A stretch of DNA of 64,000 bases from Nitrososphaerota archaeon (GTDB lineage Archaea > Thermoproteota > Nitrososphaeria > Nitrososphaerales > CADDZS01). The stretch covers positions 17,042-81,041 of the forward strand of contig JAJPHP010000025.1 of the NCBI GenBank assembly GCA_021325255.1. The letters are read 5' to 3'. Position numbers and translations under genes: made by a program. A model generated the notes under the pieces. It was not told the DNA's origin, made no database searches, and saw only the letters and a program-made list of their open reading frames with translations. Positions 27,260-36,398 of this stretch are shown piece by piece. Within the stretch, counting starts at the first letter, position 1, and each line of letters opens with the position of its first letter.

Positions 27260-27784
27260 TTAGCTGACGCCGGGCGGAGCCGAGCCGCTTTCTCCCTCTT
27301 CCTGTTCCTCGGGGATGAACAACTGGATCTTCAGGAAATGCTCTAACTTTCTTGCTAGGGCATCGTCTGGTTTCATTCTGCCGGTCTCAAGGTGGCTTAT
27401 GACTGAGGGCTTTTCGTTTATCTTGTGCCCGAGTTCCTCCTGAGTGATTCCGAGTAGCTCGCGGGCATTCTTGATTACCTTGCTGTAATCTTCACGAAGA
27501 ACGAGGTTTTCGTCCTGATAAGCAAAGACAGGAGAAGGCGGGGGTGGAGGTGAAGTAGGGGGACGAGCACTAGACGCTGATCCGCCAGGCCTCTGGCCCC
27601 CGGGAGAATATCCGCCGCCAGAGTATCCGCCACTAAACCCGCCGCCTCTTGAGCCGAAGGGCTTTTGTACTCTCGCGGGTGTGCCGAGTCTGGAACAGCT
27701 ATTACAAACCCGAAAAACGCCACCGTCCAAATTTACGACCTGAGGTTCACCACGAATGTTGCTGCCACAGACTTCACAATTCAT
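27260..27784 (-). CDS. mbf1: MBF1-like transcription factor
   Basis: A 174-residue protein. The N-terminal zinc ribbon has CEVCG and CNSC; a Gly/Ser/Pro linker (FSGGYSGGGYSPGG, then a Pro run) covers about residues 48-90. A Cro-type helix-turn-helix follows (NARELLGITQEELGHKINEKPSVISHLE). The C-terminus is acidic. This is the archaeal multiprotein bridging factor 1 layout, although the linker here is long. It is divergently placed from the PUA-NAC genes, so a shared 140-base promoter region is likely. Confidence 0.92.
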   Translation of the reverse strand: MNCEVCGSNIRGEPQVVNLDGGVFRVCNSCSRLGTPARVQKPFGSRGGGFSGGYSGGGYSPGGQRPGGSASSARPPTSPPPPPSPVFAYQDENLVLREDYSKVIKNARELLGITQEELGHKINEKPSVISHLETGRMKPDDALARKLEHFLKIQLFIPEEQEEGESGSAPPGVS

Positions 27785-27923
27785 AGACGATCGCTACACA
27801 CTTCACAGCAAAATGTGGCTCATTTCACGCATATATGTCCTTTGTGAACCAGATCAGGACACTCATTTTGGGTTGAGTTTTGAGGGTAAGCGAAAATGGA
27901 GAAAGCGAGTGATACGCGCATAA

Positions 27924-28493
27924 TTGGCGATGAAGAAGGTCACAAGTGGCCGCCAGCTGCGGTTCTGGCAGTCAAAGTTCAGGATGAGCTTGGACTACAT
28001 CTTTGGTAAGGGCACCTCGAAGAAGTTAGATTTCTCCGACCTGACCCTACTTGTTTCTTCCAGAACGGGAAGGTTAAGGCAGATAGTTCACAAAGATAGC
28101 CGAGAAGTTCTCTTCTCGTTTCGCCCCAACGGAAGCATTGCTCCAACTGTAAGCGGAGCGCAATATCTTCTTGAGTGGAGCAGTAAGGGCAGCACTCGGA
28201 GGAAGAAAAGCGAATCTGCAAAAAAAACAAGGCCTAGGTGGGTCGTCACGGTAATCGACGGCGTGTCCGAGTTTGTCTCGCAGGGAAAAACCGTGTTTTG
28301 CAGGCACGTGGCCTACTGTGACGATTCACTTCGCGCAAACGAGGATGTGGTCGTCCTCAACGAGAAGGGAGAACTCCTTGCCGTGGGTAAGAGTGTGATT
28401 GCGGGCCCCCTGATGAAACAATTTAAGAGGGGAGCGGCAGTTAAGGTTCGGGAAGGCGCATCCCAGCGAACTAATGGCCCCGATGAACTTTGA
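27924..28493 (+). CDS. PUA-domain protein
   Basis: A 189-residue protein starting at TTG 27924 or ATG 27930. The C-terminal half is a PUA domain (VFCRHVAYCDDSLRANEDVVVLNEKGELLAVGKS), an RNA-binding fold found in archaeosine transglycosylase and pseudouridine synthases. The N-terminal half has a short strand-rich region. The gene overlaps NAC by 20 bases, an arrangement known from other archaea that suggests a ribosome- or RNA-linked role. Confidence 0.82.
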   Translation: MAMKKVTSGRQLRFWQSKFRMSLDYIFGKGTSKKLDFSDLTLLVSSRTGRLRQIVHKDSREVLFSFRPNGSIAPTVSGAQYLLEWSSKGSTRRKKSESAKKTRPRWVVTVIDGVSEFVSQGKTVFCRHVAYCDDSLRANEDVVVLNEKGELLAVGKSVIAGPLMKQFKRGAAVKVREGASQRTNGPDEL

Positions 28494-28818
28494 CAACCGA
28501 CAAACAAGGCGAATGCTGGACCGTATGGGCGTCAGCATGGAGCAGGTCGAAGGAGTGGAAGAAGTGATAATTCGCATGGCGGACAAGGATCTTGTGATTA
28601 AGAACGCCTCTGTCTCCGAGATGAAAGTCAAGGGGAACCGGATGTTCCAGGTCGTCGGGGAAGACATCGAGGAGAGGATGAGGGAGAAACCAAAGTACAC
28701 TAGGGAGGATGTACTTCTTGTGGCACAGCAAGCAAACGTCAACGAGGCGCGTGCTGAGCAGGCCCTGAAGGATTCTGATGGAGACCTGGCCACAGCGATC
28801 CTGAGACTCACGTCTTAA
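28474..28818 (+). CDS. nac: Nascent polypeptide-associated complex protein
   Basis: A 114-residue protein. The NAC beta-barrel dimer domain spans residues about 10-60 (RMLDRMGVSMEQVEGVEEVIIRM) and a UBA domain ends the protein (YTREDVLLVAQQANVNEARAEQAL). Archaeal NAC binds chains leaving the ribosome. ATG 28474 or 28483 (MNFDNRQ) can serve as start. Confidence 0.95.
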   Translation: MAPMNFDNRQTRRMLDRMGVSMEQVEGVEEVIIRMADKDLVIKNASVSEMKVKGNRMFQVVGEDIEERMREKPKYTREDVLLVAQQANVNEARAEQALKDSDGDLATAILRLTS

Positions 28819-28954
28819 CTGGAATCAGGTAAAAAGTTTAAGACAGCCTCGCCAGCGATCTAAAAAACTGCGAGCATATTGGGGTGCTAGTTTTCTCACT
28901 AACATGAGAGAATCAGCATTCCCTTTTCATTTTAGGGTGAAAAATTACACTAAC

Positions 28955-29338
28955 ATGACGTCAGCCGAAACAGTCCCGCCGGCGCAGAACCAGATGGTAG
29001 AGCATTATCCAGACAGCAATTCAGCCAAGATCCAGAAGGCGATTGCTTCTCTTTCAGCCATGGAGTCGAGTCTCGATGAGTTGAACTCTCAGGTCAACGA
29101 AATGAAGAGGAGGCTCGTGGTCTTTGCAGAGGCTCAGTCAGAACAAGCAAAGGCAGAGATTATCGACCGAGCAAACAAGGAGGCTGCGACGGTTCTCGAC
29201 GCCGTCAGAGAGTCCGCTCAGAAGGAGGCCGACGAAATCATCAGCAGGGGCTCGGAGCAGGTCGAGGCGCTAAGAAAGAGCATCGGGTCGAAGCTGCCAC
29301 AGGCCGTTAGTATGATAGTGGATGCGGTGCAAGGCTAG
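28955..29338 (+). CDS. atpH: A-type ATP synthase peripheral stalk subunit H
   Basis: From ATG 28955 the protein has 127 residues; the frame is open to 28904 but the extra part is not helical. Residues about 28-115 are a long charged coiled coil rich in Ala, Glu and Lys (AKAEIIDRANKEAATVLDAV), the pattern of the H/G stalk subunit that pairs with E. It begins the cluster H-F-E-A-B-D. Confidence 0.75.
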   Translation: MTSAETVPPAQNQMVEHYPDSNSAKIQKAIASLSAMESSLDELNSQVNEMKRRLVVFAEAQSEQAKAEIIDRANKEAATVLDAVRESAQKEADEIISRGSEQVEALRKSIGSKLPQAVSMIVDAVQG

Positions 29339-29424
29339 CTAACACATTCTCTTCGAAGGTATCCGAATTCTCACTTATTTTCCATTGGTTTTCATCGCGC
29401 AGCAATTTTTGGATTGAAGATAGT

Positions 29425-29721
29425 TTGAGAGTAGTCGCGATAGGCAGCAGAGGATTCGTAACTGGTTTTGAACTCGCGGGTATGGAGGGAGTGCTTGTCG
29501 GGGACTCTTCCCAGGCTCTCGAAAAGATACAGGAGTACATGGGGAAGAGCGACGTCGCACTAATACTCGTGTCGGATGACCTTTCTCGTCCGATTCACGA
29601 CAGGCTGACTGAGATAAGGACAAAGAAGCCGATGCCACTGGTCTACGAGATTCCAGCGCCAGGAAGTAAGAAGGAGAAAGTAGAGTATCGCGATATGCTG
29701 AAATCGATTTTGGGAGTCTGA
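29425..29721 (+). CDS. atpF: A-type ATP synthase subunit F
   Basis: A 98-residue protein from TTG with a Rossmann-like start (MRVVAIGSRGFVTGFELAG) and the later VALILVSDDLSRPIHDRL. This is the subunit F pattern, found on the central stalk. It is followed 9 bases later by subunit E. Confidence 0.9.
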   Translation: MRVVAIGSRGFVTGFELAGMEGVLVGDSSQALEKIQEYMGKSDVALILVSDDLSRPIHDRLTEIRTKKPMPLVYEIPAPGSKKEKVEYRDMLKSILGV

Positions 29722-29730
29722 TTTTAGGTT

Positions 29731-30345
29731 ATGAATGGGATAGAGTACACGGTAAAGAAGGTCAGCGATGAAGCACTGGCAGAGACGATGCAGAGCCTTG
29801 CGGAGGCAAAGACTTCCGCGCAAGCCATCGTAGCAAAGCGCATGGGCGAGGCCCAGGTTGAAGTGCAGAGGATTCAGGAGCAGCAGCAACGGCAGGCAGA
29901 AGCTCTACGCCGCCAGATCACTGGTGGTGCCGAGATGACTGCCAGGAACAAGTCGCTCGAGATTATCGAGGAGAATCTCAACGCCGCATTCGCGCAGGCA
30001 ATGCAAAAGCTTCAGGAATTCGCGAGCGGGCGGGAATATGAATCCGCTCTGAAAACGATGATACTTGAAGCGATGGAGCAGGTCGGCGGAGCAGAGTTTG
30101 TTGTCACTGCAAACTCGCGCGATCAACAAACGCTCCAGAGGGTCATCGACCAGATAGCCTCGCAGAGGAGGAGCGTTAAGATAAGCAGGTCGTCCGCACG
30201 CCTCGGCAAGACGATAGGAGGGGTCACCGTCGCTTCGGGCGACGGTTATGTTATGTTTGACAACACCTACGAGGCTAGGCTAGAAAGATTGAAGCCTGTA
30301 CTTCGAAAGCAGATCGCTCAGTTATTCGCGGTGTCAAAGACATAA
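29731..30345 (+). CDS. atpE: A-type ATP synthase subunit E
   Basis: A 204-residue protein. The N-terminal coiled coil is rich in Gln and Glu (EVQRIQEQQQRQAEAL); the C-terminal alpha-beta domain has ARLGKTIGGVTVASGDGYVMFDNTYEARLERL, the family signature. With H it forms the peripheral stalk that holds the A3B3 head. Confidence 0.93.
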   Translation: MNGIEYTVKKVSDEALAETMQSLAEAKTSAQAIVAKRMGEAQVEVQRIQEQQQRQAEALRRQITGGAEMTARNKSLEIIEENLNAAFAQAMQKLQEFASGREYESALKTMILEAMEQVGGAEFVVTANSRDQQTLQRVIDQIASQRRSVKISRSSARLGKTIGGVTVASGDGYVMFDNTYEARLERLKPVLRKQIAQLFAVSKT

Positions 30346-30459
30346 TCACCAATGCATTAGTGAGCAATGAATCTGGAGAGAAAGGAAGAAAAGCAAAGAA
30401 ATCCTGATTCTTGAGATAGAATAATTGGAAACAAAAAAGTGTGGGAGTAAGAGCAGGAC

Positions 30460-32256
30460 ATGGCAGCCAAGGGAAAAGTAGTCTGGGTTAGCGGTCCGGC
30501 AGTCAAAGCCGACGGAATGGCCGCCGCAAAGATGTATGAAACAGTCGAAGTGGGAGAGGCTAGGATGGTCGGCGAAGTCATCCGTCTCACAGGCGACGTT
30601 GCGTTTGTTCAGGTATACGAGTCAACTTCCGGTCTGAAACCTGGAGAGCCAGTCTTCGGTACTGGACTACCACTCTCCGTGTCCTTGGGACCGGGGATGA
30701 TGGGGAATATCTACGACGGTCTACAGAGACCACTCAACATTATCGCGCAGAAATCCGGTGCATTTATCGGAAGAGGTATCACGGCGCCCCAAATCCCGCA
30801 GGACAAGCCGTGGGACTTTACTCCGAGAGTAAAGGTGGGCGATGAGATAACAGGTGGATCCATGCTCGGAACTGTACCGGAGACGGACCTCATCGAGCAC
30901 AGGGTCCTCGCGCCGCCAAACACTCCAAAGTGCAAGATTGTCGACGTTGCAAAGCAAGGCAAGTACAAGATTGAGGACGTGATAGCAAATGCGGAGGCAT
31001 CCGGCGGAGAAAAGATTGCCCTAAAGATGTACCACCGGTGGCCTGTCAGGATCCCGAGGCCGATCGTTGACCGCTTTGACCCTGAAATTCCGCTTCTAAC
31101 CGGACAGAGGGTTCTTGACACTTACTTCCCAATAGCGAAGGGAGGAACTGGTGCCATTCCGGGTGGGTTTGGGACCGGGAAAACAGTCACGCTCCACCAG
31201 GTAGCCACCTGGGCTGATGCCAAAGTCGTCTTCCACGTTGGTTGCGGCGAGCGAGGAAATGAGATGACCGAAGTGCTCGTAAAGTTCCCTGAACTCAAAG
31301 ACCCAACTACTGGTCGACCACTGATGGAGAGAACAATCCTTGTCGCAAACACGAGCAACATGCCGGTCGCCGCAAGGGAGGCCAGCATCTACACTGGAGT
31401 TACGATGGCGGAGTACTACAGAGACATGGGATATGACACGGTTCTCGTCGCAGATTCTACTTCGAGGTGGGCCGAGGCACTCAGGGAGATCTCGGGGCGT
31501 CTTGAAGAAATGCCTGCGGAGGAAGGATATCCTTCATACCTTGCTTCGAGGCTCGCAGAGTTTTACGAAAGAGCAGGAAGAGTTAGAGCGCTTGGTACAC
31601 CTGAGAGAAATGGATCAGTAACGCTTGTTGGCGCAGTGTCTCCAACCGGAGCAGACTTCACAGAGCCGGTGACGACGCACACAATCAGGTTCATCAGGAC
31701 CTTCTGGGCGCTTGATACGAGGCTCGCTTACTCTAGGCACTATCCAGCGATCAACTGGATGACCTCGTACTCTGGATACGTCAGCACTGTGGCAAAGTGG
31801 TGGGCGGAGAACGTGTCGAAGGACTGGGAGCTCCTTCGCAACGAGTCCTACGAGGTCCTTCAAAGGGAAGATACCCTCAAAGAAATCGTGAGGCTGCTCG
31901 GACCTGAAGCGCTGCCTGATGAGGAAAAGCTAATCCTCGAAATCGCTAGGATGATTAAGATCGGATACCTTCAGCAAAACTCTTACGACGCGGTGGACAC
32001 CTACTGCAGCCCGCAAAAGCAGGTCAAGCTGATGAGGTTGATGGTAGAGTTCCACAAGGAGGCGCTCAACGCCCTTCGCGGCGGGGCAACTCTCGCGCAG
32101 ATTAGGGCGAGTCCAACGATACCTAAGATAATTAGGGCAAAGTTCGAGGTGAAAGAGTCCGAGTTGAACAAACTGGATTCCATAATGGACGAGATGAGAA
32201 ACGAGTTCAAGACTATGACACAACAAGGAGAGGTAGTGAAGGCAGTTGCAAAGTAG
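30460..32256 (+). CDS. atpA: A-type ATP synthase catalytic subunit A
   Basis: A 598-residue protein starting [20 protein letters not shown]. The Walker A loop GGFGTGKTV lies near residue 236, followed by [14 protein letters not shown] and the adenine-site [32 protein letters not shown]. The insert typical of A subunits is present before the Walker motif. It hydrolyses or makes ATP in the rotating head. Its stop overlaps the start of subunit B. Confidence 0.98.
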   Translation: MAAKGKVVWVSGPAVKADGMAAAKMYETVEVGEARMVGEVIRLTGDVAFVQVYESTSGLKPGEPVFGTGLPLSVSLGPGMMGNIYDGLQRPLNIIAQKSGAFIGRGITAPQIPQDKPWDFTPRVKVGDEITGGSMLGTVPETDLIEHRVLAPPNTPKCKIVDVAKQGKYKIEDVIANAEASGGEKIALKMYHRWPVRIPRPIVDRFDPEIPLLTGQRVLDTYFPIAKGGTGAIPGGFGTGKTVTLHQVATWADAKVVFHVGCGERGNEMTEVLVKFPELKDPTTGRPLMERTILVANTSNMPVAAREASIYTGVTMAEYYRDMGYDTVLVADSTSRWAEALREISGRLEEMPAEEGYPSYLASRLAEFYERAGRVRALGTPERNGSVTLVGAVSPTGADFTEPVTTHTIRFIRTFWALDTRLAYSRHYPAINWMTSYSGYVSTVAKWWAENVSKDWELLRNESYEVLQREDTLKEIVRLLGPEALPDEEKLILEIARMIKIGYLQQNSYDAVDTYCSPQKQVKLMRLMVEFHKEALNALRGGATLAQIRASPTIPKIIRAKFEVKESELNKLDSIMDEMRNEFKTMTQQGEVVKAVAK

Positions 32257-33655
32257 TTCCGCCACATCGGGCGGAGTGGAGTACAGCAGGGTCGCGGAGA
32301 TACGCGGCCCACTGCTAGTAATTGAAGGCGTAAGCAAGTCAGCCTACGATGAGCTCGTAGAGATCGAGACATCCGAGGGCAAGAGGCTCGGCAGGGTCCT
32401 CGAAGTCGGAGGCGGTCGCGCGGTCGTCCAGGTTTTTGAAGGGACTTCGAGTCTCTCGACGGTGGGAACAAAGGCCAGGTTCACGGGGAGGACGATGGAG
32501 ATCCCGGTCTCAAACGAACTCCTCGGAAGGGTTTTCGACGGTCTGGGTAGGCCGATTGACGGTCTGCCACCACCGGTCGGTGAAGAGTTCCGCGATGTGA
32601 ACGGCGCACCAATCAACCCGGAGCAACGTGACTACCCAGAGGATTTCATCCAGACTGGTGTCTCCGTGGTCGATGCGATGATGACTCTGGTGCGAGGGCA
32701 GAAGCTCCCGATATTCTCTGGCGCAGGCATGCCTCACAACCAGCTCGCGGCTCAGATAGCGAGGCAGGCAACTGTCTTGGGAGAGGCGGAAGAGTTTGCG
32801 GTGATTTTCGCTGCGATTGGAGTGCAGCACGGCGAGGCAGCCTTCTTCCGAAGGACTCTTGAGGAGAGCGGCGCAATTAGGAGGAGCGCACTGTTCCTCA
32901 ACCTCGCGGACGACCCAGCGATTGAAAGGACGATCACTCCAAGAGTTGCCTTAACTGCCGCGGAGTATCTTGCTTTTGATCTTGGCTATCAGGTTCTTGC
33001 AATCATCACCGACATGACAAACTACGCAGAGTCGCTCAGGGAGATCAGCGCTGCGAGGGAAGAGGTGCCGGGAAGGAAGGGATACCCTGGTTACCTCTAC
33101 ACAGACCTCGCGACAGTCTACGAGAGGGCGGGCAAGATCAAGGGGAAGAAGGGGTCAGTCACGCAGATGCCAATCCTCTCGATGCCTTCTGACGATATCA
33201 CGCACCCGATTCCCGACCTTACCGGATACATCACTGAGGGGCAGATCGTGCTCGGGCGCGAACTCTTCAGGAAGGGAGTCTACCCGCCGGTCAACGTTCT
33301 CTCAAGCCTCTCTAGGCTCCAGAAGGACGGTATCGGCCAGGGAAAGACACGCGCAGACCACGCCGAAGTGCAGAGCCAGCTATACGATGCGTATTCGAGG
33401 GCTCAGGAGCTGAGGTCACTAGCTGAAATTGTCGGCAAGGCCGGACTTTCCGGAGTAGACGCCAAGTACCTGAACTTTGGTGACGTCTTTGAGCAGAAAT
33501 TCCTCTCCCAGAACTACGACGAGAACAGGACGATTGAGGACACTCTTAACTTGGCTTGGAACGTATTGTCCGAGCTGCCTGAGAGCGAACTGACAAAGAT
33601 CCGCACCGAGTACATCAAGAAATACTACAAGCCGCAGGTCGCTGCCACAGCTTAG
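32246..33655 (+). CDS. atpB: A-type ATP synthase subunit B
   Basis: A 469-residue protein from TTG, overlapping atpA by 11 bases. It has [22 protein letters not shown] near residue 150 in place of a full Walker A, as expected for the non-catalytic B subunit. [34 protein letters not shown] follows near residue 265. It alternates with A in the head. Confidence 0.98.
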   Translation: MQSSSATSGGVEYSRVAEIRGPLLVIEGVSKSAYDELVEIETSEGKRLGRVLEVGGGRAVVQVFEGTSSLSTVGTKARFTGRTMEIPVSNELLGRVFDGLGRPIDGLPPPVGEEFRDVNGAPINPEQRDYPEDFIQTGVSVVDAMMTLVRGQKLPIFSGAGMPHNQLAAQIARQATVLGEAEEFAVIFAAIGVQHGEAAFFRRTLEESGAIRRSALFLNLADDPAIERTITPRVALTAAEYLAFDLGYQVLAIITDMTNYAESLREISAAREEVPGRKGYPGYLYTDLATVYERAGKIKGKKGSVTQMPILSMPSDDITHPIPDLTGYITEGQIVLGRELFRKGVYPPVNVLSSLSRLQKDGIGQGKTRADHAEVQSQLYDAYSRAQELRSLAEIVGKAGLSGVDAKYLNFGDVFEQKFLSQNYDENRTIEDTLNLAWNVLSELPESELTKIRTEYIKKYYKPQVAATA

Positions 33656-33661
33656 AAATCG

Positions 33662-34393
33662 GTGAGTTACAGAGAGTTGTCGGTCGCCTCCGGGAATAAG
33701 GTCCTCCCCACGAAGATCGGTCTGATTCAGACAAAGAGGTCACTGCGCACCTCGCGCACTGTGTACAAAATTCTCGAGGACAAGCGCGAGGTCCTTCTCA
33801 AGAGGCTCGATGAGATGATCAACGAGGCGCAGAAATCGAGGGAGGACATGTGGGAGCCGCTCTCTGAGGCATACAGGCAGCTCTACGACTCTTATCTGAA
33901 GCTCGGACCCACAAGGCTAGAATCGGTCGCGACAAGCACTCCGCCCACCGTGGACGTTTCTGTCAATGTACGAACCATAGTCTCGGTGAGCGTGCCAACT
34001 ATGCAGATCACGCAAAAGAACGTGGGTCTGACCTACGGGTTCGCCGACACAAATGCCTCCTTGGACAAGGCGACGAGGATGATGCGGAACGTCCTCCCCG
34101 GAATACTCAAGGCTGCCGAGGTTGAGAACGCAATCTTCAGGCTGGCGAGCGAACTAGAGAAGACGCAGAGGCTTCTCAATGCTCTAGAGTACATCATCAT
34201 TCCAGGGTATCAGGACACGATCAAGTTCATCTCCGCCACTCTCGAGGAGAGGGAGAGGGAGGAGTTTGTCAGGCTGAAACAGGTCAAGCGCATACTCGAG
34301 CACAAGAAGGAAGGAGAGGCAACGACCGCGGAGGGCGAGCCGGAAGAAGAGGACGCTGCGGAGCGAGCTTCAAGACTTGCCGCTAGCCTTTGA
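33662..34393 (+). CDS. atpD: A-type ATP synthase subunit D
   Basis: A 243-residue protein from GTG, six bases after atpB. It has the central-shaft pattern: long N- and C-terminal helices (VLPTKIGLIQTKRSLRTSRTVYKILEDKREVLLKRLDEM and LEYIIIPGYQDTIKFISATLEEREREEFVRLKQVKRIL). The C-terminal tail is acidic (EPEEEDAAERAS) and longer than in many relatives. Confidence 0.95.
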   Translation: MSYRELSVASGNKVLPTKIGLIQTKRSLRTSRTVYKILEDKREVLLKRLDEMINEAQKSREDMWEPLSEAYRQLYDSYLKLGPTRLESVATSTPPTVDVSVNVRTIVSVSVPTMQITQKNVGLTYGFADTNASLDKATRMMRNVLPGILKAAEVENAIFRLASELEKTQRLLNALEYIIIPGYQDTIKFISATLEEREREEFVRLKQVKRILEHKKEGEATTAEGEPEEEDAAERASRLAASL

Positions 34394-34445
34394 GAAGACA
34401 CGTTTAGGTAAGTAAGAGAATCTTTGGAGTGAGAAGGAGTAAGAG

Positions 34446-34595
34446 TTGAACCAAGACGAGATAAAAGAAAGATTCAAACAAGTTAGTGACCAGGTTGACG
34501 CCATGGCAAGCCAGCTCGAGAGGGAAATCCAGAACAAGAACGCTTCGATCAGGGAAGAGGCTGCCAAGAAATTCGCGGGCGCTGTCGGATCCTAA
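34446..34595 (+). CDS. 49-residue coiled-coil protein after atpD
   Basis: A TTG start gives a 49-residue product (MNQDEIKERFKQVSDQVDAM, then ASQLEREIQNKNAS and IREEAAKKFAGAVGS). Heptad-like spacing and high charge predict one helix. It lies 52 bases after atpD on the same strand and ends just before the tRNA promoter. It may be a small stalk-associated subunit; that is inference, and no family is recognised. Confidence 0.5.
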   Translation: MNQDEIKERFKQVSDQVDAMASQLEREIQNKNASIREEAAKKFAGAVGS

Positions 34596-34620
34596 ATTGT
34601 TATCTCCAGCCACGCAATCT

Positions 34621-34628
34621 TTTATATC
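34621..34628 (+). promoter_or_regulatory. TATA box for the tRNA gene
   Basis: TTTATATC lies about 41 bases before the first tRNA base, a suitable position for an archaeal TBP site with a short leader. Confidence 0.55.
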
Positions 34629-34665
34629 TTGAATTTTTGCTAGACGAAATCCGTACCGCCGTACT

Positions 34666-34829
34666 GCGGTTGTCGTCCAGTCATCTGTATTCTGTCAAGG
34701 AACAAGGGATGGGATAGCCTGGTCTAGGACGTCAGCCCTCCATGCGCAAGCTCGCAAGCATATTCTTCCGAAGGCGGGCTATAGCGAGAAGAGCTGAGAA
34801 CCCGGGTTCAAATCCCGGCGACCGCACCA
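34666..34829 (+). tRNA. tRNA-Gly (probably UCC) with two introns
   Basis: The acceptor 5' strand GCGGTTG (34666-34672) pairs with CGACCGC (34819-34825), with A73 and an encoded CCA to 34829. The D stem is GTCC (34675-34678) with GGAC (34727-34730). The T arm is CCGGG-TTCAAAT-CCCGG, perfect. The anticodon stem is TCAGC (34732-34736) with GCTGA (34793-34797). Removing about 37 bases from the D loop (near 34681-34717) and 49 from the anticodon loop (34743-34791) gives a 75-base tRNA plus CCA. The loop then reads CCTCCAA, anticodon UCC with unusual C33. The GCGG start fits archaeal tRNA-Gly. Exact intron edges are uncertain. Confidence 0.8.
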
Positions 34830-35047
34830 TTACTTCAGTTCAAGGTCGCCTGAACTCGGCAACTTTCAAACTCTATTTCAAACGGGTCGAGTCCTCCTTG
34901 GACTGCTTCTTCTCGTTGTTGCTGCATCGTTTTCCTTCATCCAAGCCGGTATACTTTCACTCCCCCACTAACATAATAAGGAATACATTTGATACCAGCA
35001 GGACTCGTAAAGGTGAGGAGTTCAGAGAGGAGATTAGACATTCTAGC

Positions 35048-35617
35048 ATGCGACAACTAATTATTGATAGCATTATTTCACTGGACGGTTATTATACAGA
35101 TCTGAATAACAGCATTGATTGGTTTGACTTCAACACCGAGGAGTAGGAATGGTCAAAGGACATCCTCCATCGCGCGGATACGTTAATTTTTGGTCGAAGA
35201 ACATACGAAGAATTCAGTTCGTTTTGGCCCACGTCTCAGCCTGAAGCCAGTGGTTTTGATTCATATATCATTCAGCGCCTTAATGAAACGCCCAAAATCA
35301 TCTTTTCAAAATCACTTACAGAAGCGTCTTGGAAACCCTCTAAGATGATGAAAGACGAAAATCTCGTTGGGGTAATCTCGAAGATGAAGAACGAGTCAGG
35401 AAAGTACATGGTGGTCGTTGGCAGTGGCTCGCTAGTGGCCGCTTTTGCTAGGGAAGGACTTGTTGACGAATATCGCATTAGAATCCGACCAATCATACTA
35501 GGTGCCGGCAAACCACTCTTTACGGATCGTAATGTACGGCATCCACTTAAGCTTGTGAGCTCACGAGCATTCGATAACGGGGTGCTAGGGTTGCACTACG
35601 AGCCTGTTGCTCTTTAG
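35048..35617 (+). pseudogene. Dihydrofolate reductase/RibD-like gene with internal TAG
   Basis: The frame starts MRQLIIDSIISLDGYY and would run 189 residues, the family's usual size. It is interrupted by TAG at 35144-35146 (codon 33). The same frame continues after it with RADTLIFGRRTYEEFSSFWP and ends with VVVGSGSLVAAFAREGLVDEYRIRI and RPIILGAGKPLF, the normal pattern. Only one lesion is seen, so decay is recent or the stop is a sequence error. The best relatives appear bacterial in type. Confidence 0.8.
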
Positions 35618-36078
35618 AGCGTCGCCGAGCTTCTCTATCTACATCATTTCTGCCGTGATGACAAGTTCCATTTTGCAGCTTTATGTAAAAAATAAGGGAT
35701 CAAAAATTCGAAGTAAATTGCAGAGGCGCGAGCAAGAAGATGCGTCTCGTAAAGACTTTCTTTTCTAGTTCAAATAAACTGCAAATAGCGAATTTGAGCC
35801 TACTTGAGTATAAGAGCCGGCGACCACACATTTGTCCCTCCGGCCTGTCGTAGCTCGTTATCGTAAGTCATATGTAATGAGTTTAATTAGTAAAATCCGA
35901 GCATCTTTTTCACACAGGCGCTCTTTTTCCATCGCATCTTCAACGTAGTTGAAGTGGCACAATTCTTGTAGCTTTCATCAATGAAAATATCAAATTCTTT
36001 GAAACATGGCAAAGGAATACTCCGGCATATTGGCAAGAAGTGCCGATGTTTGCGGCACGCCTCTCGAAGAGGAGACAG
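35618..36078. other. Intergenic, possibly decayed sulfatase sequence
   Basis: About 460 A/T-rich bases before the sulfatase tail. The sulfatase frame stays open back to about 35970 but shows no recognisable sulfatase motif there. Nothing else is seen. Confidence 0.3.
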
Positions 36079-36336
36079 GGAGCTCCGGGGATCGGAAGGC
36101 TCTTGATAGATGACTAGGTCGTGGGAGAAGGTCAAATCCCAGTAACTGTGCCGCTATCCTTTGCGATAAGCGGCGGAGGAATTAGCTGCGGCCGAAACGA
36201 GGGACAGTCTGTGACAAGCGAATACAAATCTCCCTTCAAATATTCCGGGAAGATAAAGAAGGTCACGTTGGACTTCGGTGGCGAGCCTTTCTTCGACGCA
36301 AAAGCCGAGCTGCGCAAACTATTGACTACGGTATAA
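36079..36336 (+). pseudogene. C-terminal remnant of an arylsulfatase
   Basis: The frame reads GAPGIGRLLIDD, a TAG at 36115-36117, then VVGEGQIPVTVPLSFAIS, CGRNEG and YKSPFKYSGKIKKVTLDF. This matches the C-terminal beta domain of arylsulfatases (pattern L-x-VDG-x-V-GEGRIP-x-TVP, later DY-PFKFTG-I-KV-ID). The catalytic N-terminal domain with its Cys/Ser-x-Pro-x-Arg site is absent. It is next to, and converges on, the sulfatase maturase gene, so the pair was probably functional once. Confidence 0.7.
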
Positions 36337-36398
36337 CCGGGTTGCAGAGAAGCCTGTATACTGGAGAGAAGTCAGTCTGTCTCTCTTCCGCTACATCA

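Noticed and set aside
34742..35047. Upstream extension of the DHFR-like frame
   Set aside because: It runs through the tRNA exons and intron; the family N-terminus clearly begins at ATG 35048.
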